Shown in pieces: positions 50,461 to 62,720 of a stretch of 64,000 bases of DNA. Every line of letters starts with the position of its first letter. The first letter of the stretch is position 1. Both the position numbers and the translations under genes were made by a program. The stretch is from assembly GCA_009792885.1 (NCBI GenBank), contig WMCF01000014.1:16132049-16196048 (forward strand). The letters are read 5' to 3'. Below the pieces are notes generated by a model, which was not told where the DNA came from, made no database searches, and was given only the letters and a program-made list of their open reading frames with translations. This DNA is from Eremophila alpestris peregrina. Lineage: Eukaryota; Chordata; Aves; Passeriformes; Alaudidae.

Positions 50461-53400
50461 TATAACTAAATAAAGAAAACAGCGAAATCTTCCATTTTTT
50501 CCAAAAGTCTGGAATATTTTTGTTATATTACAGGAAAACAGTATTTATTTTTAAGAAGCATCTGCAGTGTGTCTTTTTATGGTACTTAAGTTCAAACAAA
50601 ACAACCAGTATGGAATTTTTCTATAGTAAACATGAAGATCGTGAGGCAGATTTCCCAGCTTCTTTAATTATTACAGGATACTGCATTATTAATTTCATGC
50701 TGAAAGTAGGATAGGTGAAGGTGTGCAGTGTGAGACATTGGCCATGACAGAGGTCTTAAAGGAAGAGGTCCATTACATACACAAAAAAGACTTACAACCA
50801 GAAAGCCCTATTTTTCCACTGTGAGAGGAGATTTTCATTACCACCAGCTTTTAAACTCAGTTTTGAATGTCTGATCTCTGTCAGAACACAGCAGTTCCTG
50901 ATGTAGATAGACAGCAGTGGGATTGCAGTCAGTGTCTGGCAGAAGAACAGTTCAGTGTTGACTTCGCTGATAACTCTTTTTATTCTCTAAGTCTCATCTG
51001 CAAAGGAAATAATTTTTGTGTTTTCCTCCCTGAAAATTGCAACAGCCTCTGCTTCTCTTCAGCCCACCACCACCAGGTTACATTGCCAGATAATGAGTGA
51101 CTATCAGATCTGTCACTAAGCCATGATCTATCTCTGGGAAATCTCATGGTACTTCTAGCAGTAAAAGACATCAACAGAAGCAATGCTACTATTCAGGAAC
51201 CCTTACTCTTTTGTTTTGTTTGATCTCTGACTGTGGGAAGCCATTTACTTTGCACATGGCTTTCATCACAAGGGACTTGCTTTTTGGGCTGTCTTGGTAC
51301 AGTTCCCACAGTGATCTGACTTCTCAGTATGCCACACAGGCCAGATGTGTGATGCCTGACATTTTCATCTGTGCTTAATGATATTTAGCACCTTCTAAAT
51401 TAAGAAATGAAAACAAATACAGTAAGGTGAGTGAAAAATAATTTTCATGGAGAATAGCAGGAGACAGTTAATTGGGGGTTGCCATTAATTTTGGAGGGCA
51501 AATAAGGGTCACTTTGGATGGGTAGGTTCTAAAAGAGAATAGAAAAACTGCAAAACTCCTGATTTTGCAGTGTCTTTGGATGAAGTCTTTCACTGGTTTT
51601 TGCTTTGTCATTGCACACTACTCTTAAAATACACATACATGTATACACATATTATGCAGGTCACAGGAGACTGAGACCTAGAGGATGAAATATTAACTAA
51701 GCATTCTTTATTCAAAGCTCCAGTAATACTGACAACAAATAACTAATTGAAAATACCAGAAAACTTGGAAAGAATGATGATGAATTTATATTAGCTTGGC
51801 TCCACTGGTTTCGGACATTCTTGACATTTTGTGGATAAAGTTGGTAGCATTCATTCTGAGTTATCTGCTCCCATTAAACCACACATATCTTGCAGGAGAG
51901 AAAATGTGTCATCTATTGAATTTCTCGCTGCTCAGAATCATTACAATAACACTGTGTCACTGATGTTTCACTAGAGGGGTGAAGGCTTATACTGGGTGAG
52001 TTCATCTATCAGGGAAGGTGATAATCCCCACCAAAAAGGCGAAGGTGTAACTAATCTTTAAAACCTGTCAGTCTTTGCTCAAGAAATCCAGAACATGAAG
52101 AGTTTAGCCAATGACACTTTCAATGACTGTTCTTTCACTGAGTAATAGGCTGTCATGAAACTGTGGCAACTACTTGGTGTCTACATGCCTGAAAATCTCC
52201 CACTCTGCTTTGTGTAGGTGCCAGATGATTGAAAATCTGAATTTTTAGTGGTGTGAGAAAAGGTAATTGTAGCCATTACAGCTTTTCCTTGTCTTGGAGA
52301 AGTGGGAAGGAAATGAGAATGCCAGCTTTTGGTTTGGAATCAAAATTTAGCTCCTATGTGGTCTCAAGCATTGCAGGCAAGTGCTTTTTCAATGAAATGT
52401 GAAGCATTGATTTCCAGGTGAACATTTATGGATGGTTTGTCATTGTAGAAGGTCACTTCTCTTCCTGTATTTTCCTTCCCTTCTATAGATTTTTACAGGG
52501 ATTATTCTGATCTGGAATCACATGTATCTTGTGAGGTACAGGAACCACACATAATTCTTTCCACAACAGAGGGACAGGGGTTTAGCATTTGCCTCCTTGT
52601 GGCTCAAAGCAGCTTGTGGTATACAACACTGGACTAAAGGATAAAGTCCTCAGTTTATGCATTTTGCTTTTTGGAGACTGTGACCACAGAAAAAAGGACG
52701 CAGGTTCAAAAATAAAGCAGCTTTGTTTCATTATTTCTTGTTCTATTGTTTTCTGCCTCACTCTGTACTTACCAGTGTGGCTGTTTAGCATGTCAGTACG
52801 TTAAACAAACACAGGAATTTACATGGACACTCTTTGTTCTCAAAATCAAAGTGTATAAACAGGACACTTTAAATGTAGTTTCTGTTAAGGCAGATAGTGA
52901 GTATGTTTATATTGGTCACTAATGATGGCCTGTGGAGGGCAATCTATTGGGCTGCGCTCTGATATTTTGCATTTAGTAAACCTTTAGTAGCTGGGATGTC
53001 AAGAGTCGTTAAGAAAGAAGCAAGCAGTCAGAGTTTGGCTGTATTCCTTAAAGTATTAGAGATATTTGCATTTAAGATGCTAAATAAAAGGACTTACAAG
53101 AAGCAGAAATATGAAAAAAGTAGTTTGGTAAATAGCTTCCTTATACGAAAGTGCTTTAATAAGTGTAATTTGCTTGATTTATGAACACATTTGATTATAA
53201 AAATAATTAGGTCTATTTATAGATGTCATATTAGGAAACACAAGAGCTAAATTTACAGCTGTTTCCTGGTATTAGTTACTTTGACCTTGACATGTAGTGC
53301 AACAATTTCAGAGATGTTTTTTCTTGCCATTAAGATGAGGAAATTTTTCAAAAGTCATGGAGAAGGAAAGAGGAGAAATGGATTTTTTGTCTAGATAAAT

Positions 53401-53609
53401 CTTTTACCTTTCATTTGTGTACTGTCAGGTGTTTATTGTTCTGTTGTGATGGGGCAGGACCAAGAATTGTATTGAACTATGATAAACACCAATTAAGTTT
53501 GAAAAAGAAACAAAGTCAAAGTAACCAGGAAAGCAGAGATGATCCAGAGTGAAGGTTTGGATTAGAACCTGAAGATAAATGAGGAGAGAATAAAGGCAAA
53601 ACAGAAGGG
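50461..53609. other. Unassigned AT-rich DNA
   Basis: No gene or recognisable repeat is supported. Open frames at 50867-51100 and 52589-52804 are short, overlap antisense frames and show no known domain. Confidence 0.55.
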
Positions 53610-53615
53610 GTTGTG

Positions 53616-54083
53616 TGTCGTGGTGTGTTTTTATGTTAGTTTCTTCTGCTGTCCCCTACAACACCCTCCTTCCCCACTCCTTCTTCCGGACTGTTCCCTA
53701 TCAATCCTCTTAATCTTCCATGCCTTATTAGTTGTTTAGGTTGCTCCCCTCCCCCTGTGTTCTCCTATTGGTTTCAGTATTGTAATCCCTGCCTTGTCCC
53801 CCTCTCTCTATTGGATCCCTACCCTGAACCGCCACCCTGCAAGTGGTCCCTTAAAACCTGTCCCAAGAGGGAGACTTTTTTCTTTGATTTTTCTTAAGAC
53901 ATTCTTAGGTCCTAGCCTCTGCTCTGTCTTCGAGTTAGGCTATGTTTTATGTTGTGCTTTTATAAACGGCCCATCTTGCGTTATTTACACTGATCCACCA
54001 GCAACTGCCTGGGGCACACAGAGCACCAGGGGAAGGTGTTGTATCCCCTGTAAATCATAGTAATATTGAAGAGCACTGCGACA
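53616..54083 (+). mobile_element. ERV solo LTR (ERVK-like), 6-bp target duplication
   Basis: The element starts TGTCGTGGTGTG and ends CTGCGACA, with TGTCG/CGACA terminal inverted repeats. GTTGTG flanks it at 53610-53615 and 54084-54089. Two ATTGG boxes (53767-53771 and 53810-53814) and C/T-rich U3 sequence support plus orientation. A TATAAAC near 53960 may be a decayed AATAAA, or the TATA itself. At 468 bp the LTR is compact. The layout resembles the LTR at 45443 but the sequence is different enough to be another family. No coding remnants adjoin it. An 88-codon open frame inside (53794-54060) is incidental. Confidence 0.88.
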
Positions 54084-54089
54084 GTTGTG

Positions 54090-56926
54090 AAGCAAAGGAG
54101 AGAGAGAAAAAGCGAAAGGAGCAATACATAGGAAACTCTCAGAAATCTTTTGCTCATACTATGGATTTAAATACACAGAACAGGACAATCAGCACCTTAG
54201 GCTCAGCCCCAAAGAAAGCATGGATATCAGTTTTAATGGAGCACAGACTCTACTGAGAGAGAATCAAAGACTCTGAAATTCAGAAGTGGTAAGGAAATAT
54301 CAAAGAGAGATGAAGGGAGCGCAAGAGGGGTCTCACATATTTGGTTGTTAAGAGTGTGCCCCCATCACATAAGCATCCTAAGTGTTTGAAATGCTGCATG
54401 GCATAGCCATGAAAATACTGGGTGTATGCTGGAGGCTAGTAGGTTTTGCAACATGAAAGAAAACACATTCAGAGTTGACAAGCAGTTGGAGTTCTTACAG
54501 CTTGGTCTGCAGCAAGGATCCCTCTTTGTCCTTGAAAATGTGTAACGAGAAAAACCTGACCTCTGTGAATTGTGTACAAGGAATAGCTGTTCTAAGGATG
54601 TGCTGTTGAGTAGATAGCCTGCTTATGCTATGAAGTTCTTAGGGCTGTCTGCAATATTCCTCTCTCCATTTGTGAATCTTGAAATCTCAGTATATCAGAT
54701 TGCATCTATAAAATTATTCTTGCCTTGACTTTGTCACAGGGGTCATAAATGAAAACTCACTGAAGTACGAAGGAACGCTTATTTAGCAACTGCATAATGT
54801 AAATTAAGAGTATAGTAATCAAAACACCTCTGTATTGTTCTTGCAGCATATGAACAGTAAGGAAGATAGTGAGAAACAGTTAAATCTCTGAAATGTGATT
54901 CATAACTTAAAACAAGAAAACCTCATGAACAGAGTTTGCAATTGGAATTAAATCAAGTTTCAATATTTTCCATAAACCTTGATTAGAAAGACTTGGTCAG
55001 TGTTTATTTCTTTCAGAGCAAAGGGAGTTGCTCTTTTCACCCAAGGACAGATTTCCTAAATCAGCCTCAGAAATGAGAGAACAAGTGGAGTATGAGAATG
55101 CAGCCCTCTCTTCAGCAAAACTCTAGCCAACTCAAACATACTATTATTTCCTCTTCGCATTGGCTTTGTGTCCTGCCTATGTACTATCCTCCTGTTGTGA
55201 CAGGATCAGTAGGAGCAGTGGTTTATATCCCCAGCTGCTGCTTGCTGAGAACATTTTTCCCTTGCGTACTCTTTATTTTATTTTTCCCAACCATGCAACA
55301 TGACTCTCCTGCTTCCCAAGGTAACTTGAACGCATAGAAGAACATAAAAATGAGTCCATCTTTCCAGGTCCCACCCACTAGCTGCATGACTTGTGAGAGA
55401 AATACAGAATTCATCACCAGGGCTGGGGAGACACTTATTCAATCATGCCACTTCACTGCTAATTGCAGGTTTTTTGAATAATACCTCATGCAACCTATAA
55501 TTTTTAAGGAAGAAACCTCTGAAATTTTGATTCTCTTGATAGAGGAGGTAGGCTTCCATTATTATGTGCTCTGCTTGGCAACACATGATATTCTGCATGC
55601 ATGCTTGTTTTAGCAGTACACAAAATGATGTGCAAGTGCATATTGAAGGATCAAATCAAACACCACAGCTTTAATTCTGGAGCAAGATTTTTTTTTTACT
55701 AAAAAAGCTTATGGTAATTTAATGTCATTTTAATGTTTTGTAATAAACTCAATGCTGTAAAAAAACACATTTAAAAACTTGGCAGACTTGTTAGGAAAAA
55801 AAGAAGTGGCAAAAAGTCAGTTGAGGGAGGAATGATTCAAGTCCCCATTATTTTCAAATTTGAAAACAATTAAACTTTTCTTTATAATTCTCCAAGTCAC
55901 CCACTCTTACAAAGTCAGAAATGTGATCTAAATACAACTGTGAAGCAGGGAGGTATTTTTTGTTGATTTACTCAGGAATGCCACCATCCACTTCAGCACG
56001 GAAACATTATTTAGGGAGACAAATAATAATAATAATAATAATAAGCAAAGTAAAAAGCACAATCTAATTTAGTGATTTCAGGTTTATACAAGGAAGAATG
56101 GCAGGTGAAGAAACTCCATGAATGAAGCCTGAGGGAACCTCATCCCCATCTTCAGCACTGGAAGGCTTTTGCAGCTAAAATGTCAATAGCAACAAGTCAT
56201 GATTGCTCAGGGGGCTAATTTTCTGCCTCATAAGGCCAAAGCGGGGGGGGGGGGCACAAAGCTTTTAATTCAATTCAGTTTCACAAAACCATGTTGACTT
56301 CTTTGAAGTCTCAGTCCTCCTCCATTATAGGTCCTGCTGCTCTCCTCCTCCTCAATCCCTTAATCTCTTGTCTTTCTCTGCTCAGGCACAAGTGATTTCT
56401 GTAACACCGCCCTGCCCTTTCAGCAGTGGTACAGAGACAAGATTCCAAGGAGATGAGCTGAACAGATACGGCCGCACTTCTCTGCCCCTGGGAGTTGTTA
56501 AGTGTTTGGGTAGTGGTCTCCCAGATTCTTTTTTGTCTCAGACTGAGCATGTACACATTGCCAAATGGCTACTGGAGTCAATGAAAGGAGTTTCTGTTCT
56601 CCTCTGGATGTTCTTCTGGAGGCTTCGGCTAATAGAATAAATAATATTTTCTTTTAGTGCACAATATTTTAAATGAATATGTAAATAGTTTTCAATATTT
56701 GTCTGAGTTCCTGAGTAAGGAACTATTAGGTCTAAATACTTGTCAGAAAGAGATGTGCTTAGATCTGGTGTCAGAGCCCAGGACATTCCTCTGGATGCCC
56801 TGGGTGGTCCGAGACCCTTGCAAGAGGTTCGAAAACCCTGGCACAGAGTCAAAAATACCAGTGCCTTTGATTTTAGCCCATGGGAGCATCTGCCAACTTT
56901 GAAGGAGTAACTGCAAGCCACAAGAG
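54090..56926. other. Unassigned DNA with simple repeats
   Basis: No gene is supported. An (AAT)n run lies at 56021-56044 and a 12-base G run at 56243-56254. Open frames at 56311-56921 overlap on opposite strands and have no recognised domain. The end of this stretch may belong to the next LTR. Confidence 0.5.
56021..56044. repeat. (AAT)n microsatellite
   Basis: About eight AAT units without interruption. Confidence 0.92.
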
Positions 56927-57411
56927 TGTAATTAAAATTTTAAGTAACATATCCCAGGGTGAAAAGTAGAATTTCAGGGTTTTTTCAGAATAGAGGTCAG
57001 GAGGGCAGAATGGAGGAATTTGGGCATGTCCTTGTCCTTCTCCTTGTTCTTCTTGTCCTCCATCTTCTGCTGTGATGGTGGCACTTTTGGATTGGATTAT
57101 GATAGAGATACACTGTCTAACATGGGTCCTAGGTATTGGTAACTAAAAGTAAACATTATCTACGTAGTGATTAGTATAAAGAGTTAACCCTCCCTTGGGG
57201 GGTGGGCAGATCTGGCTTGCTGAACTCCTGCATGGACTGCGCTGGGCAGAAACAAACCTAATAGATAAGAGAAGAATAAACAACCTTCAAAGACAGGGAC
57301 ATCGACTCTGGCTCTCCTTTTTGGCGTGGGGGCTGCGAAAAAGAGACTTTTTCTTACTCTCAGGGTTCAAAAGACCCAGAAACCTGAGAATTCGGGACCT
57401 TCTCCATGTTT
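56927..57411 (+). mobile_element. ERV LTR (ERVL-like), plus orientation, ends approximate
   Basis: Recognisable LTR words occur in order: AACATATCCCAGGGTGAAAA, CAGGAGGGCAGAATGGAGGA, CCATCTTCTGCTGTGATGGT and GGCACTTTTGGATTGG. A TATAAA follows at 57175-57180 and an AATAAA at 57275-57280. A U5-like part ends near TTCTCCA. I recall this arrangement from a passerine ERVL LTR. No convincing target duplication was found, so both ends are estimates. A 72-codon open frame (57195-57413) inside it is incidental. Confidence 0.7.
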
Positions 57412-57859
57412 AATCTGCAGTATGCTCTTAACGTCTCTTAAATTTGACGTAGTGTAGAAAAGATGATCAAAGACATTTAGTAGTTTCAGTACAAATACTC
57501 TGAGCTAGAGAATTTAGCTATATCATCCATTTAACATCTGCTCTTGGCTTCAGTCTTGCTCTTGGTGGAGCATAAGATGGTGTTTAAAGGTAATTGTGCA
57601 AGGAGGGCTGTGTGCCAGGGCAGAGAACTGTTTTGAGCAGCTGAATTGCTTATGCTATGGGTGCTTTAGATGATGTTATTGCCACCTCTGGGGCACTGGT
57701 TAACTCAGGAACAGAATCTTTGAAGGTGTATGTACTTCCCTGTTGCTTGTATCTCTATATTCAAAGATTTGGTTCTGGCTGCCTTGCTTGTGCAAGGCGT
57801 GTGAAATGAACCAAGGATGTCTGCATGCATCCAGTGTATGGAAGCTGTAAAAATGTAAA
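57412..57859. other. Unassigned DNA between two LTRs
   Basis: About 450 bp with no gene. It could be host sequence or the 5' end of the following LTR, whose start I could not fix. Confidence 0.4.
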
Positions 57860-59036
57860 AAGCATGTGTCCATTTAAAGAAAAAAAACTCCGGGCTCCCC
57901 CCGGACCCCCCGCCCCCCAGGGAGAGCGGTGAGAGTCTAGCCACAGACAGAGAGACTACATAAGAGAGTTACTAACAAAGAAGAGCCTTAGCAGCAGACA
58001 GATTAAAAACTTACCAGCAAGGCAAATAAAGACTGAGAACAAACAGTGAAAGAAACTTTTAACCTTTTCTTGAGCAGAAAAGAATCTTTTTAGACTAATT
58101 TTCCCTTTAAATAGTAGTAAGAGAGAAAGCAAGTAAAAGTTGAAACTGAAATGTCAAAAGAAGATAAAAAGATACTTAAGAGTAAACAGAAATGAGATGA
58201 AGTAGCTGAAGCTAGACATTTTTCTTGCTTAAAAAGAGCCATAGCCTAACTCAATCTCTAGAACTAGATTTTGAGCAGATGCTTCCCTTAAGCCAAGAGA
58301 ACCCGTAGAAGAAGTAGACTGTGACACTTAGAGATGCTTCTTGCCATAAAGGAAGGGCCTTGGGAGGCCCCTGTGTGTTTACCTTCATAGAGAAAGCCTA
58401 GAAACCCCTTTGACCCCGAGAAAAGAAAAATAAAGAAGTTTATAGAGCTGTGGGAGGCCCCTGTGTGTGTTCCTTCATAAAGAAGCTTAGAATCCTTTAA
58501 GCCCCAGAGAAATAGAGAAAGTTAAAGTGTTGAGTTCTTAGTATTGAGTTTAACATTCTTTAAAAGTCCCAAAGTGCAGTAGAGCTGCCATATTTGACAG
58601 TGAGAGTGTCAGATATGGGCAGAGAGAAGAACGTTACCCAATAGACTTCCTTATGAGTAGTTATGAGTAACAGTAAGAAACAATGAGAAAGAAAATTTTC
58701 CCTTCCTGAGTACTCCCGTGGGGAAAGTCTATAGTGCAAGGAAAAGACTTCTCTCTCCTTGCTGAATAGAAGATTAGTTTTCTAGTGAAAACAGAAGAAA
58801 ATGTGAATTATGTATGTATGTATAGTTAAAAGAGTTAGAAACTAAAGAAGAAAAAAATACTCAAAAAAATTTTCATTTCATTTTTGTCATTTTTTGTAGT
58901 TGTAGTATAATAAATTTAATTTTATTTCAAAGTTTAAGCCTACTTTTGCTCTGTTCTAACTCACATCCCACAGCCGATTTTCACCAGATACATATTCATA
59001 GGTGCACTGGCATCATTGCCAGGGCAAACCTATGAC
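57860..59036 (+). mobile_element. ERV LTR (ERVL-like), plus orientation, right end clear
   Basis: The right end is typical of passerine ERVL LTRs. It has an AATAAA at 58909-58914, then AAGCCTACTTTTGCTCTGTT, TCTAACTCACATCCCACAGC and GGCAAACCTATGACA to 59036. Upstream lies an unusual C/G-rich patch (57888-57920) after an A run. A diverged two-copy tandem repeat of 90 bp lies at 58361-58540. The left end is not fixed: no match to CCACA (59037-59041) was found before a TG. The length of about 1.2 kb is therefore an estimate. No retroviral genes are visible, although the 5' half could include leader sequence. Confidence 0.65.
58361..58540. repeat. Diverged tandem repeat, 90-bp unit, two copies, inside LTR
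   Basis: TGGGAGGCCCCTGTGTGT begins both copy 1 (58361) and copy 2 (58451). Both continue through related CCTTCATA, GAAGC/AAGCCTAGAA and GACCCCGAGAAA/GCCCCAGAGAAA blocks. Several substitutions and small indels separate them, so the duplication is older than the insertion or arose soon after it. Confidence 0.82.
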
Positions 59037-61830
59037 ACCACAAAATAAAATAAATAAATTTTTCTTCTGTGCAGTTTTTTTGCTTGTTGTTGTTTGTTAT
59101 TTTTCTCAAAGTGTTCTAAGTTGAAAAGGAAAATTATACATGCATTAGTTAAAAGTTAGATATTTTGTGATCAAAAAAAGCCTTTTTCTAGTCAAATCAC
59201 CATCATTCATGTTCATGGGTACATTCCCTAGAAAAATGTTTTACTACAAGATAAAATACATGAAAACACTGCAGGATTTTTCAGTTATAATTATACTTTG
59301 ATACATTTATCAAAATTTCTAATTATTTAATTGTACACTTTGTAACATCTTTCCATTTCTAACGTGTAGGAATATTTTAAGAAGTAGAAAGGAGGGCTAT
59401 ATCAGAAAGTAAAAAGGAAACGATGAATTTTTGCTGGTCAGCAAGCTTTTAATTTCTATATAGAATTGAGGAAGGTAATCATTCCTAGGAATTCGTATGG
59501 TGTTCCTACAGAAACTGATCTAATATTCTCCAGCTATAAACCAGGTTGTGACAAGAGTGGGAACAAGACAGTTCAACTTCCGGTGCCTGTGTGGAAAATA
59601 ATGATCCATTTTTATCTCTGATGTACCCTCTTATATGCCAGATGCAGGTGTCATTAAAAATTAACCATTCTAAATATGGAAAGCTTATAAAATTCAGTTT
59701 TGTCTCTCCATCCCCAGTGTCTACAACAACTCAGTCAATGATGGACAAATTTCAGTAGTTACTGAAAATAGGAGAAAACACAGGAGTTAGACCCCAGAAA
59801 AAGTGGCATGGATCTTGGACCAAAGTGCTGTGTTGTCTATGTGCAGGGGATATACTGTTGTCTTGCAGGAGAAGAAAATAAAATAATAATTCTCAAGGAT
59901 GCTATGCAACTGAAATCACCATAAGATTACGAAACTTTATATCTCCCATCTCACATCAGACTGTGTGCTTGAGAATACATAGCCACAGCTACAAGATAGA
60001 CTTGGGCTTTTACCTACAATAGTATAAACCTATAATCTCTGGCAATTTTCCTTTGCCGAAACAACTTAGTGCTCAATATAGCCCAACCTTGCCTTCTGTG
60101 AGTTCTGTGCTGTTTTGCATCTTCTACCAGGTAAAAGCATAAGTCAGTTGTGCCACAGAATGTCTAATGCCCACCCTCATTTTGTTGTTCAGATGGTCAA
60201 TAACCATAAGACAGAGGCCAGGTATCTCATTGTTTCAATCACATGGATCTAGTGATCCCCATTCTCTATAATATGGGGAAAAGCATTAAATAAATTAAAT
60301 AAATTAAATTGCTACAGTTTTAGGATATTCTGTATCAGTGATTCCAAACAAAGCCTACTCTCAGTCTACTTCAGTCTGAACTTCGAGGCTCCCTAACTTC
60401 CCAGATTTTTTCCCTTTTGTTCCTGTGTCAGAACTGTGCATACTGATCCATTTTTATCTCTAACATCTACTGTGATTGACCTCTGCAGATACCCTCCCAG
60501 GTCATGTGCAGGATGTAACTGTCATAAAAATAAACCATTCTAAACACGGAAGGTTTATAAATGGTGCACTGGTAACAATTTCTTTTCAACTTATTTATGG
60601 ATTATTTTCTTGAGCTATTATAGAAAGTTTCAGCAATAGCAAAAAATCCAAGTTATTAACCCTTTGGTGCAGAAGTGAAATTTGAAGCTGCCTGTACAGT
60701 AACCTTGCTTTAACTCCTATCATTCTCTGCTGGAGACAAAGCTCTTAAGTCATAATTAGCCCCTTTGTTTACACTACTTTAAAAGGTAAATATGTAAACA
60801 TTACTTCATGATGGATTTCTTGTGGCAGAGAGAGGTTCTGTTTTGTCTGTCTGGAGATATTCTGTCTGCAAGGGAAAGGAAGGAAGGATGTTTTCTGGTC
60901 ATGTTGGCAAGCCTGTAGGGAATGTGATTCATCTTGTCTGTCCTGTTGCCTGGGCAAAAAAGGATCTGCAGGAGAGCAAGTTAAGTAACTTTCTAACTAG
61001 GTGATGAGGTAGTTTCAAAACATAGGTATCTCTCTTATCCAATGAAGCCATGTGTCAGCTGCTACTTGGGATAAACTGAACTCCCAACAAGGATCCCAGC
61101 TTGTTTTATTAAGTTACCTTTACATTTCCAGAATGAGAGCCTAATCTATAAAGAACTGTTGAGTCAGATATTCTTAGCCAAAATAAAAGGGAAAATGTTG
61201 TGGTAAATAAATGCCAAATCACAAAAATATAATTAGCCTTGTCAGGCCTAAGGTAAACTGTTTTATTGGTAAATAAAAAACATAACATTATGCATAATTC
61301 CCCTCTAGGGCATCTGCAAAAAGGGCTTGCTCTCTCAAAGCATGGTTGACTCTGAGACAGACAGTTATGTTGTGTCACACAGCATGACTTTTTGTAGGGA
61401 CTAAGGTCTTAAACATTTCCTTTTCCACTATTGTTGCCTTCACTGCTAGTGGTACTAAACAAAAATAAAATTTTTATGCCAAAAATTTCTATTGTCCTAG
61501 CAGTGTTACTGGATTCTAACCATTAGACTTTGTAACACAATTGAACAATTTGATTAATTAGCTCTTGTCATGTATCTTTTTGCAAAACAGAGATTCTTGG
61601 TAACAAACCCCCCACTTGATTAAAGGAAAATATTGCACAAAATGGTTCACAGAGTTGCTATCTGACCAAAAATGCTTAAACCAACAGACTTTCAAGAAGC
61701 CTGCAGTACCAATTAAACTTTGTCATTGGAACCAATCTTAAGCCTAAACACTTTGCTTTTCTTTTAGCTTTAGTACATAAAGACTCATTATTCAAATCCA
61801 CCAAAGAGAAATCAAATTATTTTTAATTTT
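59037..61830. other. Unassigned AT-rich DNA with a duplicated block
   Basis: No gene is supported. A block at about 59600-59692 recurs in diverged form at about 60447-60558 (listed separately). A TAAAT-type microsatellite lies at about 60286-60310. Open frames at 60769-61378 are short and conflict between strands. Confidence 0.5.
59600..60558. repeat. Pair of diverged direct repeats about 850 bp apart
   Basis: Copy A (about 59600-59692) and copy B (about 60447-60558) share TGATCCATTTTTATCTCT. After a variable part they share the order TACCCTC, AGATGCAGGTGTCATTAAAA / GGATGTAACTGTCATAAAAA, TAACCATTCTAAA and GGAAGCTTATAAA / GGAAGGTTTATAAA. Copy B carries an AATAAA where copy A has AATTAA. They may be two fragments of one unnamed repeat family, such as an LTR end, or an old local duplication. 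Confidence 0.7.
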
Positions 61831-62720
61831 CATGGAATCATAGAATATTCTGAGTTGGAAGAGACCCATAAGGATCATTAAGTCCAACTCCTAGCCCTGC
61901 ACAGGACACCGCAAGAATCACATCCAGTCAATCACAACACTGTTGTCCAAACACTTCTTGAACTCTGTCGCGTTTGGTGCTGTGACCACTTCTCTGGAGT
62001 GCCTGTTCCATTGTTCAGCCACTCTCTAGGTGAAAACTTTCTCCTGATATCCCACCTAAATCTCCCGTGGCACAGCTTCACACCATTCTCTTGGGTCCTG
62101 TCACAGGTCACCACAGAGAAGAGAGCAGTGTCTGCCCCTCCTCTTCCCCTCACAAGGAAGTTGAGTATCTGATGGGGTCTCCCCTCAGTCTCCTCCAGGC
62201 TGTGAACAGCCCAAGTGACATCAGCTGCTCCTCACATGGCTTCCCCTCAATGTCCTTCACCATCTTCACAGGCCTCCTTTGCACACTCTTTAACAGCTTT
62301 ATATCTTTCTTACATTGTGATGCCTGAAACTGCCCCAGCACTCGAGGTGAGGCTGCCCCAGTGCAGAACAGAGTGGGACAATCCCCTCCCTTTGCCCGGC
62401 TGGTGATGCTGTGCCTGATGCACCCTAGAACATGTATGGCTGTCTTGGCTGTCAGGGCACTGCTGACTCACCTTCAACTTTCTGTCAACCAGGACTGCCA
62501 GGTCCCTTCTGGAGGGTCTCTCCAGCCTCTTGTTCCCCAGCCCATACACATATCTAGTGTTGCCCCATCCCAGGTGCAGAATCCAGAACTTCCCCTCATT
62601 GAACTTCACAGATCTGGTGGTTGCCCATCTCTTCAATTTGCTGAGGTCTCTCTGCAGGACTTCCTTGCCCTTGAGGGAGCGGACAACTCCTCCCAATCTA
62701 GTGTCATTGGCAAACTTACT
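61831..62720 (-). mobile_element. CR1 LINE, minus orientation, 5'-truncated with 3' end
   Basis: The plus strand begins CATGGAATCATAGAATATTC, the reverse complement of a CR1 3' end. It ends near GTGTCATTGGCAAACTTACT (62720). Minus-strand translation gives CR1 ORF2 pieces. At 62310-62696 is the late reverse-transcriptase part (LQRDLSKLKRWATTRSVKFN, then FWILHLGWGN and DLAVLVDRKLKVSQQC). At 61932-62153 is the C-terminal part (GVKLCHGRFRWDIRRKFS). The frame is broken between them. It is 5'-truncated within the reverse transcriptase and cannot be active on its own. Confidence 0.92.

Noticed and set aside
53794..54060. 88-codon open frame on the plus strand
   Set aside because: It lies inside a solo LTR with a perfect 6-bp duplication, so it is a chance reading.
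56243..56254. 12-base G run as a possible G-quadruplex
   Set aside because: It is a single homopolymer without spaced G tracts, and is better called simple sequence.
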